Assembly: GCA_902796215.1 (NCBI GenBank)
Contig: CADBNY010000142.1
Coordinates: 1-16,888 of the forward strand
DNA: 16,888 nucleotides
Origin: an uncultured Erysipelotrichaceae bacterium
GTDB lineage: Bacteria > Bacillota_I > Bacilli_A > RF39 > UBA660
Reading direction: 5' to 3'
Shown: positions 7,173 through 14,713 of the stretch, in pieces
Position numbering within the stretch: position 1 is the first letter of the stretch
Layout of the letters: every line of letters begins with the position of its first letter
The notes under the pieces: generated by a model
Database searches by the model: none
Seen by the model: only the letters and a program-made list of their open reading frames with translations
Told to the model about the DNA's origin: nothing
Made by a program: the position numbers and the translations under genes

Positions 7173-7184
7173 ATCTGCTTTTTT
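7162..7184 (+). terminator. Intrinsic terminator of rpmF, overlapping its stop codon
   Basis: AAGCAGA (7162-7168) pairs with TCTGCTT (7174-7180) across a five-base loop, and T's continue to 7184. The TAA stop at 7170-7172 is in the loop, so the last codons of rpmF form the stem. Confidence 0.8.
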
Positions 7185-7222
7185 ATTTGTTTTTTTATAT
7201 TAATTTTCTTCAAAAAATAGTA

Positions 7223-7228
7223 TATAAT
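7223..7228 (+). promoter_or_regulatory. Candidate -10 element for the GNAT gene
   Basis: TATAAT lies at 7223-7228, about 48 bases before the start codon and just after the rpmF terminator. No convincing -35 is seen, so this is positional support more than sequence support. Confidence 0.4.
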
Positions 7229-7275
7229 TAATGTTATAAATCTTATAAATAGAAATAATTAATTAGGAGATAATG

Positions 7276-7776
7276 ATGCAAGATAGTGTAAAATTTATAC
7301 CATATAATCAATATTCAAAAGGCTATATTGATATTATTAATAGACTAAATAGTGATGAACTTTCAAAAAAGTATTTAGGTAGTAATTTGTATAACAATAT
7401 AGAATATATTTTAAGAAGAAACGAAGAAGATGTGAGAAATGAATTTTATATAATAAGTTATCATAACATATTTGTTGGGATAATTTCTTTAACAAATAGG
7501 AGTAAAGATGATGAGCAGTTTGAAATTGATATAGGAATATTACCAGAATATAGAAAAAAAGGTATTGCTGAAAAAGTATCAAATATTTTTATAGATTATG
7601 TTTTTAATAATATAGAATCTATAGACAAGTTGTATTTTAAAATAGATTATGGGAATGAAGCTAGTGTTAGATTAGCTGAAAAGCAAGGACTTGAGTTATC
7701 TGATAGAAATGGTTCAACTTTCATATATACGAAGAGTAGAGAAAAAATGAAAGATGCTATTTCTAATAAAAAGTAG
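7276..7776 (+). CDS. GNAT family N-acetyltransferase
   Basis: Acetyl-CoA-dependent N-acetyltransferase of the GNAT superfamily, 166 residues, most like the RimJ/RimL-type small-substrate or protein acetyltransferases. The acetyl-CoA pyrophosphate loop appears as IGILPEYRKKGIAEKV (about 91-106), matching the Q/RxxGxG/A pattern, preceded by the beta strand FEIDIGI. The late NEASVRLAEKQGLEL segment (about 127-141) is the conserved N..S..L.ek.GF motif. ATG at 7276 is preferred to the adjacent ATG at 7273 because AGGAG at 7265-7269 then has a six-base spacer. It is monocistronic between two terminators. The acceptor substrate cannot be told from sequence; being next to rpmF does not by itself make it a ribosomal protein acetylase. 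Confidence 0.85.
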   Translation: MQDSVKFIPYNQYSKGYIDIINRLNSDELSKKYLGSNLYNNIEYILRRNEEDVRNEFYIISYHNIFVGIISLTNRSKDDEQFEIDIGILPEYRKKGIAEKVSNIFIDYVFNNIESIDKLYFKIDYGNEASVRLAEKQGLELSDRNGSTFIYTKSREKMKDAISNKK

Positions 7777-7800
7777 TGCTAAAATAAAGTATAAAAAATA

Positions 7801-7826
7801 AAAAGCAATCTTGTATTGGCTTTTTT
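7801..7826. terminator. Weak intrinsic terminator after the GNAT gene
   Basis: AAAAGC (7801-7806) pairs with GCTTTT (7819-7824), extended by AA/TT around a bulged G, with a T-run to 7826. The stem has only two G-C pairs. It overlaps the -35 region of the addB promoter. Confidence 0.5.
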
Positions 7827-7838
7827 CTTTGATATAAT
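7811..7838 (+). promoter_or_regulatory. addBA promoter, extended -10
   Basis: TTGTAT (7811-7816), a 16-base spacer, and TATAAT (7833-7838) preceded by TGA. The start of transcription would be near 7845, leaving only about eleven untranslated bases before the addB ATG at 7856. Confidence 0.55.
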
Positions 7839-7855
7839 AAGGTAGTGGTGATTAT

Positions 7856-10162
7856 ATGAGGGAGAAACTTATAGTGTGTCCGAATGAGGAAAAGTTTCGA
7901 ATATTGCAAGAATTGGAAACAAAAAGAGAACTTCATTCTTATAGATTTATGACAAAAGAAGAATATATGAAACATTATTTCTTTTCTTATGATGATTCAG
8001 CTTTGTTTTATTTAATGAAGAAATATTCCTTTCATATAGATGTTGCTAAAGTTATATTAAAATCATTATATGTGATTGATTTAGAAAAAGATTATTCTTC
8101 TTCTAAGCTTCAATTTTTAAAAGAAATAAAGCTTGATTTGAAAGAGCAGGGATATCTTTATTATTCTAATTTCTTTTTTAAATTTCTTTTAAAAAGAGAT
8201 TTAGAAGTTCACAATTATTATGATTTAGATTTATATGAGGAAAAGGCACTTTCATCTAAAATAGAAATTCCTCAGGTTTTATTTTCACATCCTGTTTATG
8301 AATTTTCTTCTATGGAAGATGAAATTAACTTTGTTTGCTGTCAAATTATTGAGTTGTTAAATAAAGGGGTTGAACTTGAAAAAATAGCTTTATGTAATGT
8401 TTCTAGTGATTACTATTATACGATTGAAAAACTTTTTTCTTATTATCATATTCCAGTTATGATTCCATATCAAAATTCTATTTATGGAACAAAGGTCGTT
8501 TCTGATTTTTTAAGTACTGGTCAACTTGATTTAAATGATTCTAATAAGAGTATTATCAATAAAAAACTAATTTCTATTTTAGGTGATTTATCTATTTTTG
8601 ATTTGGATGATCCCATTTATAATAAAATTTTTATTGATAAATTAAAACATACTTTTCTTCCAAATCAAAAATTAAAGAGAGCTGTTTGTATCAAAGATTT
8701 ATTTTCAACTACATTTATGGATGATGAGTATGTATTTGTGATTGGATTTAATCAAAATTCTTTACCTAAAAATTATATGGATACAGAGTATTTATCAGAT
8801 TTAGATAAAGAGGAGGTATCTATGTATTCTAGTGTTCAATTAAATGAAAGACAAAAGAGAACTATTCTTTATTTATTATCTAAAATAAAGAATTTGTATC
8901 TATCTTATAAATTATCAACTCCTTTTTCTAGATTTTATCCGTCTAGTTTAATTGATGAATTTCAAATGGAAGTTATTCATTTTAATAATGATACTTATTC
9001 TTATTCTAATTTTTATAATCAGTTAAGACTTTCAGAAAAGTTAGATATATTTCATTTGTATGGTGAAAAACAAAAATTTCTAGAAGAGTTAAATACTCAC
9101 TATACTATTCCTTATAAAAATTATTCTAATCGTTTTTCTGGGATATCTCTTGATACTTATTTAAAGAACTTATCATATCCGTTACAGTTATCTTACACTT
9201 CTTTAAATAGTTATAATGAATGTAAGTTTCAATACTATTTAAAATACGTTTTAAAATTAGATGATTTTAAAGATAGTTTTTCTTCTTTTGTAGGTTCTAT
9301 GTATCATAAAATACTTTCTTTATATAAGAAAACAGGATTTGATTTTGAAAAAGAATATTTGAATTATTTAAAAACAAGGGATTTATCAATGAAGGAGAAG
9401 TTGTTACTTGTTCGAATAAAAAAAGAATTATTAGAATTTATTGAGGTTTTAAAGAAACAAGATTTACTTACTGGATATGATTCTTCTCTTTATGAGAAAA
9501 AGATAGAAGTTCCTATTAATAATGATATTTCTGTTAAATTTGTTGGCTATATTGATAAAATTATGTATTATAAAAAAATAGATGATACTTATTTTTCTAT
9601 TATTGATTATAAAACTGGTACCATTGATACTCATATTGAACCAATGAAATATGGTCTTCATATGCAATTACCAATTTATTTATTTTTAATTCATTATGGA
9701 AATTTATTTGATAATCCAATATTTACTGGAATTTATTATCAAAATATTTTATTTTCGTATCCTTCTTGGAGTTTAAAGATTGAAAAAGAAAAGAAAAATA
9801 GATATTTGCTTAATGGATATTCTACTGATGATATTTCTATTCTTTCTAGATTTGATTCTACTTATGAAGATAGTGAAATGATTAAGAGTATGAAGTATTC
9901 TTTAGAAAAAGGATTTGGTCATTATAGTAAGATAATTGATAATGATGCATTATATAAACTTTTGATTTATACAAAGAATCATATTTATGATAGGGTAGAT
10001 TCTATTTTAAAGGCTGATTTTGATATTAATCCGAAGGTATATGAATCAATTAATGTTTCTTGTAAGTATTGTTCTTTTAAAGATATATGTTTTATGAGAG
10101 AAGATAATTTAGTTTATCTTGATAAAGTAGAAGACTTATCTTTTTTAGGTGGTGATAATTAA
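7856..10162 (+). CDS. addB: AddB/RexB subunit of the AddAB helicase-nuclease, short form
   Basis: Partner of AddA in double-strand break end resection for RecA-dependent repair, acting on DNA ends in the cytoplasm. The C-terminal PD-(D/E)XK nuclease is complete: GSMYH (G480, H484), GYID (D567), IIDYKTG (D584, K586) and MQLPIY (Q604, Y608). An Fe-S staple of four cysteines is present: C456 in NECKFQYYLKY, then C736, C739 and C745 in CKYCSFKDIC. The N-terminal part is a degenerate superfamily 1 helicase domain; family members often keep a P-loop near their N terminus, but here the protein starts REKLIVCPNEEK with no GxGKT. At 768 residues it is far shorter than B. subtilis AddB (about 1,160). 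Its stop shares one base with the addA start (TAATG), so the two are translationally coupled. Role is confident; loss of ATP binding is read from the missing motif. Confidence 0.9.
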   Translation: MREKLIVCPNEEKFRILQELETKRELHSYRFMTKEEYMKHYFFSYDDSALFYLMKKYSFHIDVAKVILKSLYVIDLEKDYSSSKLQFLKEIKLDLKEQGYLYYSNFFFKFLLKRDLEVHNYYDLDLYEEKALSSKIEIPQVLFSHPVYEFSSMEDEINFVCCQIIELLNKGVELEKIALCNVSSDYYYTIEKLFSYYHIPVMIPYQNSIYGTKVVSDFLSTGQLDLNDSNKSIINKKLISILGDLSIFDLDDPIYNKIFIDKLKHTFLPNQKLKRAVCIKDLFSTTFMDDEYVFVIGFNQNSLPKNYMDTEYLSDLDKEEVSMYSSVQLNERQKRTILYLLSKIKNLYLSYKLSTPFSRFYPSSLIDEFQMEVIHFNNDTYSYSNFYNQLRLSEKLDIFHLYGEKQKFLEELNTHYTIPYKNYSNRFSGISLDTYLKNLSYPLQLSYTSLNSYNECKFQYYLKYVLKLDDFKDSFSSFVGSMYHKILSLYKKTGFDFEKEYLNYLKTRDLSMKEKLLLVRIKKELLEFIEVLKKQDLLTGYDSSLYEKKIEVPINNDISVKFVGYIDKIMYYKKIDDTYFSIIDYKTGTIDTHIEPMKYGLHMQLPIYLFLIHYGNLFDNPIFTGIYYQNILFSYPSWSLKIEKEKKNRYLLNGYSTDDISILSRFDSTYEDSEMIKSMKYSLEKGFGHYSKIIDNDALYKLLIYTKNHIYDRVDSILKADFDINPKVYESINVSCKYCSFKDICFMREDNLVYLDKVEDLSFLGGDN

Positions 10163-13100
10163 TGGGATGGACAATTGAGCAACAACAAGCTATTGATACA
10201 GATGGAATGAATATTATTGTTAGTGCAGGGGCTGGAAGTGGAAAAACGGCTGTTTTAACTGCTAGAGTTCAACGTATTTTACTAACTGGTGTTCATGTTA
10301 ATCAATTGCTTGTTTTAACTTTTACAAATGCTGCAGCTGCTGAGATGAAAGAGAGAATTCGTAAAACAATTTTAAAAACACCAGAACTTGCAGAAGAAAA
10401 AGATTTGATTGATAGTGCATATATTACAACCTTTGATTCATTTGCTTTATCAATTGTTAAAAAATATCATGATAAACTTAATATAACAAATCAAATTAAG
10501 ATTACAGATGAAGTTATTATTGATATGAAAAAAAGAGAAATCCTTGATATTATTTTTGATGAATACTATTTAAGCCCACAAAAGAGCTTTATGAATTTAA
10601 TTCGAGATTTTTGCTTAAAAGATGACCAAGAACTTAAAGAATATATTTTAAATATATATTGTAAAATTGAATTAAAATATAACAAGAGGGAGTACTTAGA
10701 AAATTATTTTTTAGAAGAGTTTAGTTTGTCAAAAGTAAATTCTCTTTTAGATGAATATCTTGGTTTGTTGATTGAAAAACAACAATTTCTTGAAGAATCT
10801 ATTTCTTCTTTAGAACTTTATTTTGATGGTGATTTTGTTGGAAAAATCTTGGATAATTTTAAAGTGTTCCTTAGTGCTAAAACATATAATGAATTTGTAG
10901 GCGGATGTGATTATAAAAGTATTTCTGTACCAAGAGGAACAGATGAAGATGCTAAACGAGCAAAGAAGAGTGTGTTTGATATTGCTAGTTCAATAAAAGA
11001 ACTTTGTATTTATCCATCTTTAGAAGAAATGAAAGATGAATATCTTTCTACGAAGGATTATGTTTTGTCTCTTGTTGATATTTTAAAAGAACTTGATAAA
11101 AGACTTGATTTTTACAAGCTTTCAGAAGAAGTTTTTTCTTTTACAGATATTAGTCGTTTGGCGATTCAAATCGTAAAAGAAAATAGAGATGTTTGTGAAA
11201 GACTTAGAAATCAATTTCATGAAATATTAGTTGATGAATATCAAGATACATCTGATACCCAAGAACTTTTTATTTCTTTAATTTCTAATAATAATGTTTA
11301 TATGGTAGGAGATATTAAGCAGTCAATTTACCGTTTTCGTAATGCTAATCCATATTTATTTAAAAATAAATATGATACTTATCGAGATACGAATCTTGGA
11401 ATGAAAATTGATCTTTTGAAAAACTTTCGTTCAAGAAAAGAAGTTTTGGATAATATTAATTTGCTTTTTGATTTTGTTATGGATGATGATTTGGGTGGAG
11501 CTGATTATAAGGCTAGTCATCGAATGGTCTTCGGAAATGAGATGTTTATTCATGAAGGGGCTACAGAACAAAATTATAATTTAGATGTTATTACTTATGA
11601 TAAGAAAAATTTAGGAAAAATAACATTATCTGAAGAAGAAGCTTTTATTATTGGAAATGATATTATAGAGAAAGTAAATAGTAAATTTCAAGTTTTTGAT
11701 AAAGATTTGAAAAAGCTTCGTAATATTGAATATAGAGATTTTGTTATTTTACTTGATAAAAGTCGTGATTTTGATTTATATAAGAAAATATTTGAATATT
11801 TACATATTCCTCTTTCAGTATTAAAGGAAGAATCTTTAAAAAAAGATGAAGATATTTTAGTTATTAAAAATTTATTTCGATTTTTACTTTGTTTAAAAGA
11901 AAAAAGATTTGATTTAGAGTTTCGATATACTTTTGTGTCTTTATGTCGTAGTTTTTTGTTCTCGATGCCTGATAGTGAAATTTATGATATTTATGTTTCT
12001 AATCGATATCAAGAGACGGAATTGTATCAAAAGGCTAGTAGTCTTTTAGATTCTATGGATATTATGAATATTAGTAAGTTCTTTTTACTTGCCTTAAATA
12101 CTTTTTCTTATGAAGAAAAAATAATAACAATGGGAAGAGTGTATTCATTTCGAGTTCGTGAAGAATATTTATACCAACTCTGTCAAAGTTATGAAGAAAA
12201 AGGAAAAACAATTTATGAATTTGTTCCTTATTTAAATCAGATTTTTGAAGGGAATTATGATTTAAAATTTAATGTTTTTTCTGAAGATAGTAATAGTTGT
12301 AAAATCATGACAATTCATAAATCTAAGGGATTAGAGTTCCCTATTTGCTATTTTGCAGGTTTTTCTTCAAGATTTAATATGAGTGAATTAAAAGAAAAAA
12401 TTTTATATGATAATCGATATGGAATTATTTTGCCAAAAGTAGAAGAATCTTATAAAGATACTTTTATAAAGACACTCTTGAAAATAAAAACAAGAAGAGA
12501 AGAAATTTCTGAGAAGATTAGACTTTTATATGTGGCACTTACTAGAGCAAAGGAAAAAATGATTTTTGTTCTTCCTAAACAAGATGAAGACAACGAAGTT
12601 TTTGATGTTGTACCTTTTCTTTTAAGAGAACAATATAATTCATTTTTATCTATTATGAAGAGTATTTATTCTGTTTTATTACCTTATATTAGAGAAAGTA
12701 ATGTGCTTGGAACAAAAGATTACTTAAATCATTTAAAAAATGTTTCTAACGAGCTTATTTTAGAAGAAGATAATTTAAAAGTATCAGAACTTTCTATTGC
12801 TTCAGAAAGTATTCAAGAAAATCATTTTTCAAAAGATAGTTTATATCTTATTACGAAGAAAGAAAAAGAGCAAATGATGTTTGGTACAAAAATTCATGAA
12901 ATTTTAGAGGAAATGGATTTTTTTGATTATAATTTAGATGATTATTCTATACCTAGTTTTGTAAAAGAAAAAATTAAAGCATTTTTAGATAGTGATTTAA
13001 TAAAAAAACATTGTTCTTGTTCTTTTTATAAAGAATATGAATTTTTAATGGAAGAAAATGATATTGTTTCTCATGGGATTATTGATTTATTAATTGAAGG

Positions 13101-13266
13101 AGAAGATTATTATATTATTGTTGATTACAAGCTTAAAGATATCAGTGATTTAAATTATGATAAGCAATTAAATGGATATCGAAATTATATTGAAATGAAG
13201 ACTGATAAAAAAGTATTTTGTTATCTATATTCTATTTTTGATGAAGAGTATCGTGAAATTCTTTAA
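10162..13266 (+). CDS. addA: AddA helicase-nuclease subunit
   Basis: UvrD-like 3'-5' helicase and nuclease subunit of AddAB. Helicase motifs are in order and intact: Q-motif WTIEQQQAI (3-11), Walker A SAGAGSGKT (21-29, K28), motif Ia LTFTNAAAAEM (52-62), Walker B ILVDEYQD (355-362), motif III MVGDIKQSIYRFR (381-393), motif IV near NFRSRKEV (421-428), motif V MTIHKSKGLEFP (716-727) and motif VI LLYVALTRAKEKM (788-800). The C-terminal nuclease has GTKIHEIL (H912), GIIDLL (D975), VDYKLK (D988, K990) and QLNGY (Q1002). It is 1,034 residues, shorter than the about 1,230 of B. subtilis AddA, apparently through shorter linker regions since all motifs are kept. GGTGGTGAT just upstream and the one-base overlap with addB support coupled translation. 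Confidence 0.96.
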   Translation: MGWTIEQQQAIDTDGMNIIVSAGAGSGKTAVLTARVQRILLTGVHVNQLLVLTFTNAAAAEMKERIRKTILKTPELAEEKDLIDSAYITTFDSFALSIVKKYHDKLNITNQIKITDEVIIDMKKREILDIIFDEYYLSPQKSFMNLIRDFCLKDDQELKEYILNIYCKIELKYNKREYLENYFLEEFSLSKVNSLLDEYLGLLIEKQQFLEESISSLELYFDGDFVGKILDNFKVFLSAKTYNEFVGGCDYKSISVPRGTDEDAKRAKKSVFDIASSIKELCIYPSLEEMKDEYLSTKDYVLSLVDILKELDKRLDFYKLSEEVFSFTDISRLAIQIVKENRDVCERLRNQFHEILVDEYQDTSDTQELFISLISNNNVYMVGDIKQSIYRFRNANPYLFKNKYDTYRDTNLGMKIDLLKNFRSRKEVLDNINLLFDFVMDDDLGGADYKASHRMVFGNEMFIHEGATEQNYNLDVITYDKKNLGKITLSEEEAFIIGNDIIEKVNSKFQVFDKDLKKLRNIEYRDFVILLDKSRDFDLYKKIFEYLHIPLSVLKEESLKKDEDILVIKNLFRFLLCLKEKRFDLEFRYTFVSLCRSFLFSMPDSEIYDIYVSNRYQETELYQKASSLLDSMDIMNISKFFLLALNTFSYEEKIITMGRVYSFRVREEYLYQLCQSYEEKGKTIYEFVPYLNQIFEGNYDLKFNVFSEDSNSCKIMTIHKSKGLEFPICYFAGFSSRFNMSELKEKILYDNRYGIILPKVEESYKDTFIKTLLKIKTRREEISEKIRLLYVALTRAKEKMIFVLPKQDEDNEVFDVVPFLLREQYNSFLSIMKSIYSVLLPYIRESNVLGTKDYLNHLKNVSNELILEEDNLKVSELSIASESIQENHFSKDSLYLITKKEKEQMMFGTKIHEILEEMDFFDYNLDDYSIPSFVKEKIKAFLDSDLIKKHCSCSFYKEYEFLMEENDIVSHGIIDLLIEGEDYYIIVDYKLKDISDLNYDKQLNGYRNYIEMKTDKKVFCYLYSIFDEEYREIL

Positions 13267-13309
13267 ATTAGTCAATCTGTCTAGTTGTTTGATTAAGTGA
13301 TGTTGTTTC

Positions 13310-13339
13310 TTGACATTTATTTATCTTTCATGTTATAAT
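13310..13339 (+). promoter_or_regulatory. Strong sigma-A-type promoter of the rplU-prp-rpmA operon
   Basis: A perfect TTGACA (13310-13315), an 18-base spacer and a perfect TATAAT (13334-13339) with an upstream TG (TGTTATAAT). It is the best promoter in the window, as expected for ribosomal protein genes. Transcription would begin near 13346. Confidence 0.9.
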
Positions 13340-13345
13340 CTATGT

Positions 13346-13439
13346 GTTTGACGCCTCATGCTCAAACCGCATTGAAAAGGTAAAAACGATATTATCGTAC
13401 CTTAAGAGCGAGTCTTAAGTTAAAAGAAGGAGGTAAATT
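13346..13439 (+). ncRNA. L21 leader-type 5' UTR
   Basis: About 94 transcribed bases before rplU, in the position of the L21_leader RNA of low-GC Gram-positives. Stem 1 pairs AAGGT (13377-13381) with ACCTT (13399-13403) and contains ACGAT/ATCGT (13386-13390 with 13394-13398). Stem 2 pairs CTTAAGA (13401-13407) with TCTTAAG (13413-13419) around GCGAG. The two stems share 13401-13403, so they cannot both form fully. The family link rests on position and structure, and ligand binding (for example L21 itself) is inference. Confidence 0.7.
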
Positions 13440-13751
13440 ATGAACGGGAAAACTGCTGTAATTAAAGCTGGAGGAAAACAATATTATGTTACAGAAGGTT
13501 CTGAGATATTTGTTGAAAAAGTAAATTGTGAACCTGGTAATATAATTACTTTTGATCAAGTTTTAATGCTTGACTCAAAGGTTGGAAATCCTTATCTTAC
13601 AAATGTCACTGTTCAAGGTGAAGTTCTTAAGAATGGTAAAGGAAGAAAGATTAGAATATTTAAGTATAAATCAAAAGATCGTTCTAATAGAAAAATGCAA
13701 GGACATAGACAACCTTATACTAGAATTAAAATTACAAAAATTAATGGGTAA
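13440..13751 (+). CDS. rplU: Large-subunit ribosomal protein L21
   Basis: L21 binds 23S rRNA in the 50S subunit. The 103-residue protein is full length, with the N-terminal AVIKAGGKQYYVTEG motif, and the C-terminal signature KYKSKDRSNRKMQGHRQPYTRIKI, rich in basic residues for RNA contact. The start is fixed by AAGGAGG at 13427-13433, six bases before the ATG, the strongest ribosome site in the window along with that of rpmA. It heads the rplU-prp-rpmA operon and is preceded by its own leader RNA. Confidence 0.98.
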   Translation: MNGKTAVIKAGGKQYYVTEGSEIFVEKVNCEPGNIITFDQVLMLDSKVGNPYLTNVTVQGEVLKNGKGRKIRIFKYKSKDRSNRKMQGHRQPYTRIKITKING

Positions 13752-13754
13752 TTT

Positions 13755-14057
13755 ATGATACGCGTTATTGCAAAAAAAGATAAAGAAAAATATCTGAAAG
13801 TTACAATATCAGGTCATGCATTGTATGATGAGTATGGTAAAGATATTGTATGTAGCGCTTGTAGTAGTATTGTAACAACTACTGTTAATGGAATTTTAGC
13901 ACTTAATAAAGAAAGTCTAGATTATAAAGTTAATGAAAAGGGAATGTCTATTAATATTAAAGATATGGGAGAGACAACTCAAAGATTAATTCATAATATG
14001 ATTTGTCTTTTGAAAGAGTTGGAAGAAAACTATCCAACGAATATTGAGGTTAAGTAA
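13755..14057 (+). CDS. prp: Ribosomal-processing cysteine protease Prp
   Basis: Cysteine protease that removes the N-terminal propeptide of L27 in Bacillota (known from Staphylococcus aureus; YsxB in B. subtilis). The 100-residue protein matches family length. The catalytic pair is H21 in SGHALYDEYG and C33 in KDIVCSACSS, in the GHA...G.DIVC.A.S pattern of the family. It starts three bases after the rplU stop and has only a poor Shine-Dalgarno (TGGG within the last rplU codons), while its neighbours have strong ones; translation is therefore probably coupled and kept low, fitting a catalyst between two stoichiometric ribosomal proteins. It is the obvious candidate to process L27 at 14069 and, as argued below, L32 at 6966. 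Confidence 0.96.
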   Translation: MIRVIAKKDKEKYLKVTISGHALYDEYGKDIVCSACSSIVTTTVNGILALNKESLDYKVNEKGMSINIKDMGETTQRLIHNMICLLKELEENYPTNIEVK

Positions 14058-14068
14058 GGAGGAGAATT

Positions 14069-14101
14069 ATGAAGTTTTTAAGATTAGATATCCAATTATT
14101 T
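14069..14101 (+). other. Prp-cleaved propeptide of L27
   Basis: Eleven codons, MKFLRLDIQLF, before A12. In Bacillota this segment is cut by Prp and blocks the active site region if kept. It serves here as the internal reference for the matching extension of L32. Confidence 0.9.
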
Positions 14102-14359
14102 GCTCATCATAAAGGGCAAGGATCAACATCTAATGGTCGTGATTCTGCAGGACGTAGACTTGGAGCAAAAGCAGCAGATGGTGAGTTTATCACAGCTGGT
14201 TCTATTATATATCGTCAAAGAGGAACAAAAATGTTCCCAGGAGTAAATGCTCGTCGTGGAAATGATGATTCTATTTATTCTACTGTTGATGGGATTTTAA
14301 GATTTGAACGTTTAGGAAGAAGTAAGAAGCAAGCTTCTGTTTATCCTGTAGGTGAATAA
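14069..14359 (+). CDS. rpmA: Large-subunit ribosomal protein L27 with Prp propeptide
   Basis: L27 lies in the 50S subunit with its N terminus reaching the peptidyl transferase centre. The 96-residue precursor begins MKFLRLDIQLF, then AHHKGQGSTSNGRDSAGRRLG, the normal mature start. The LDIQLFA stretch is the Bacillota propeptide pattern (LxLQFFA) and cleavage between F11 and A12 would give the conventional end. Downstream hallmarks GSIIYRQRGTKMFPG and VDGILRFERLGRSKKQ are intact. AAGGAGGAG at about 14057-14065 gives a strong ribosome site. It is preceded by prp, the protease gene, and followed by a terminator, so it ends the operon core. Confidence 0.98.
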   Translation: MKFLRLDIQLFAHHKGQGSTSNGRDSAGRRLGAKAADGEFITAGSIIYRQRGTKMFPGVNARRGNDDSIYSTVDGILRFERLGRSKKQASVYPVGE

Positions 14360-14366
14360 AAAAATG

Positions 14367-14385
14367 GAGCCATTAGGCTCTTTTT
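14367..14385 (+). terminator. Intrinsic terminator after rpmA
   Basis: GAGCC (14367-14371) and GGCTC (14376-14380) form a stem with an ATTA tetraloop, followed by five T's and more T's after one A and C. Confidence 0.85.
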
Positions 14386-14409
14386 ACTTTTTTTTAATGA
14401 TATATTTTG

Positions 14410-14415
14410 TATAAT
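14410..14415 (+). promoter_or_regulatory. Candidate -10 element of the DUF1292-orphan-obg cluster
   Basis: TATAAT at 14410-14415, 19 bases before the next start and directly after the rpmA terminator. The -35 region is a T-rich run without a good match. Confidence 0.45.
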
Positions 14416-14434
14416 GTAAAATAGAGGTGTTGTT

Positions 14435-14701
14435 ATGAATAATATAATAAATGTTTTAAATGAGAATAATGAATTAGAGGAAGTAGAAGTTATTGACTTT
14501 TTTCAATTGGATGAATATGATCATGAATATGTATTATATACAAAGAATGAAGAAGATGGGGAAGATACTGTTACTTATGTTTCAATATTGAATGAAGTTG
14601 GTGATGATAAATTCCAATTTGAAGAGATAACTGATCAAGAGGAATTAAAGAAAGTTGAAGAAAAAATTGAACAGGAATTAGATTTATTAGCAAGTGAATA
14701 G
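14435..14701 (+). CDS. DUF1292 (YrzB-like) family protein
   Basis: Small acidic protein of 88 residues, family DUF1292, whose B. subtilis member is YrzB; function unknown. Visible family features are the N-terminal repeated acidic ELEEVEVIDFFQLDE stretch, the central EYVLYTKNEED and TYVSILNEV strands (with E/D clusters between), and a C-terminal acidic helix. AGAGGTG at 14423-14429 gives a five-base spacer to the ATG. The following orphan starts twelve bases after its stop, so they are probably one transcript that may reach obg. In many Bacillota DUF1292 genes sit elsewhere, beside the Holliday junction resolvase gene, so the rpmA-obg position is unusual by recall. Confidence 0.88.
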   Translation: MNNIINVLNENNELEEVEVIDFFQLDEYDHEYVLYTKNEEDGEDTVTYVSILNEVGDDKFQFEEITDQEELKKVEEKIEQELDLLASE

Positions 14702-14713
14702 GGGGATAATACT

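Noticed and set aside
7337..7975. Minus-strand open frames across the GNAT gene and the addB start
   Set aside because: Both lie opposite well-supported genes, are rich in Phe/Tyr/Leu as expected of antisense translation, and lack ribosome sites.
13570..13758. A second open frame inside rplU
   Set aside because: It is an out-of-frame shadow of the conserved L21 coding sequence without a ribosome site.
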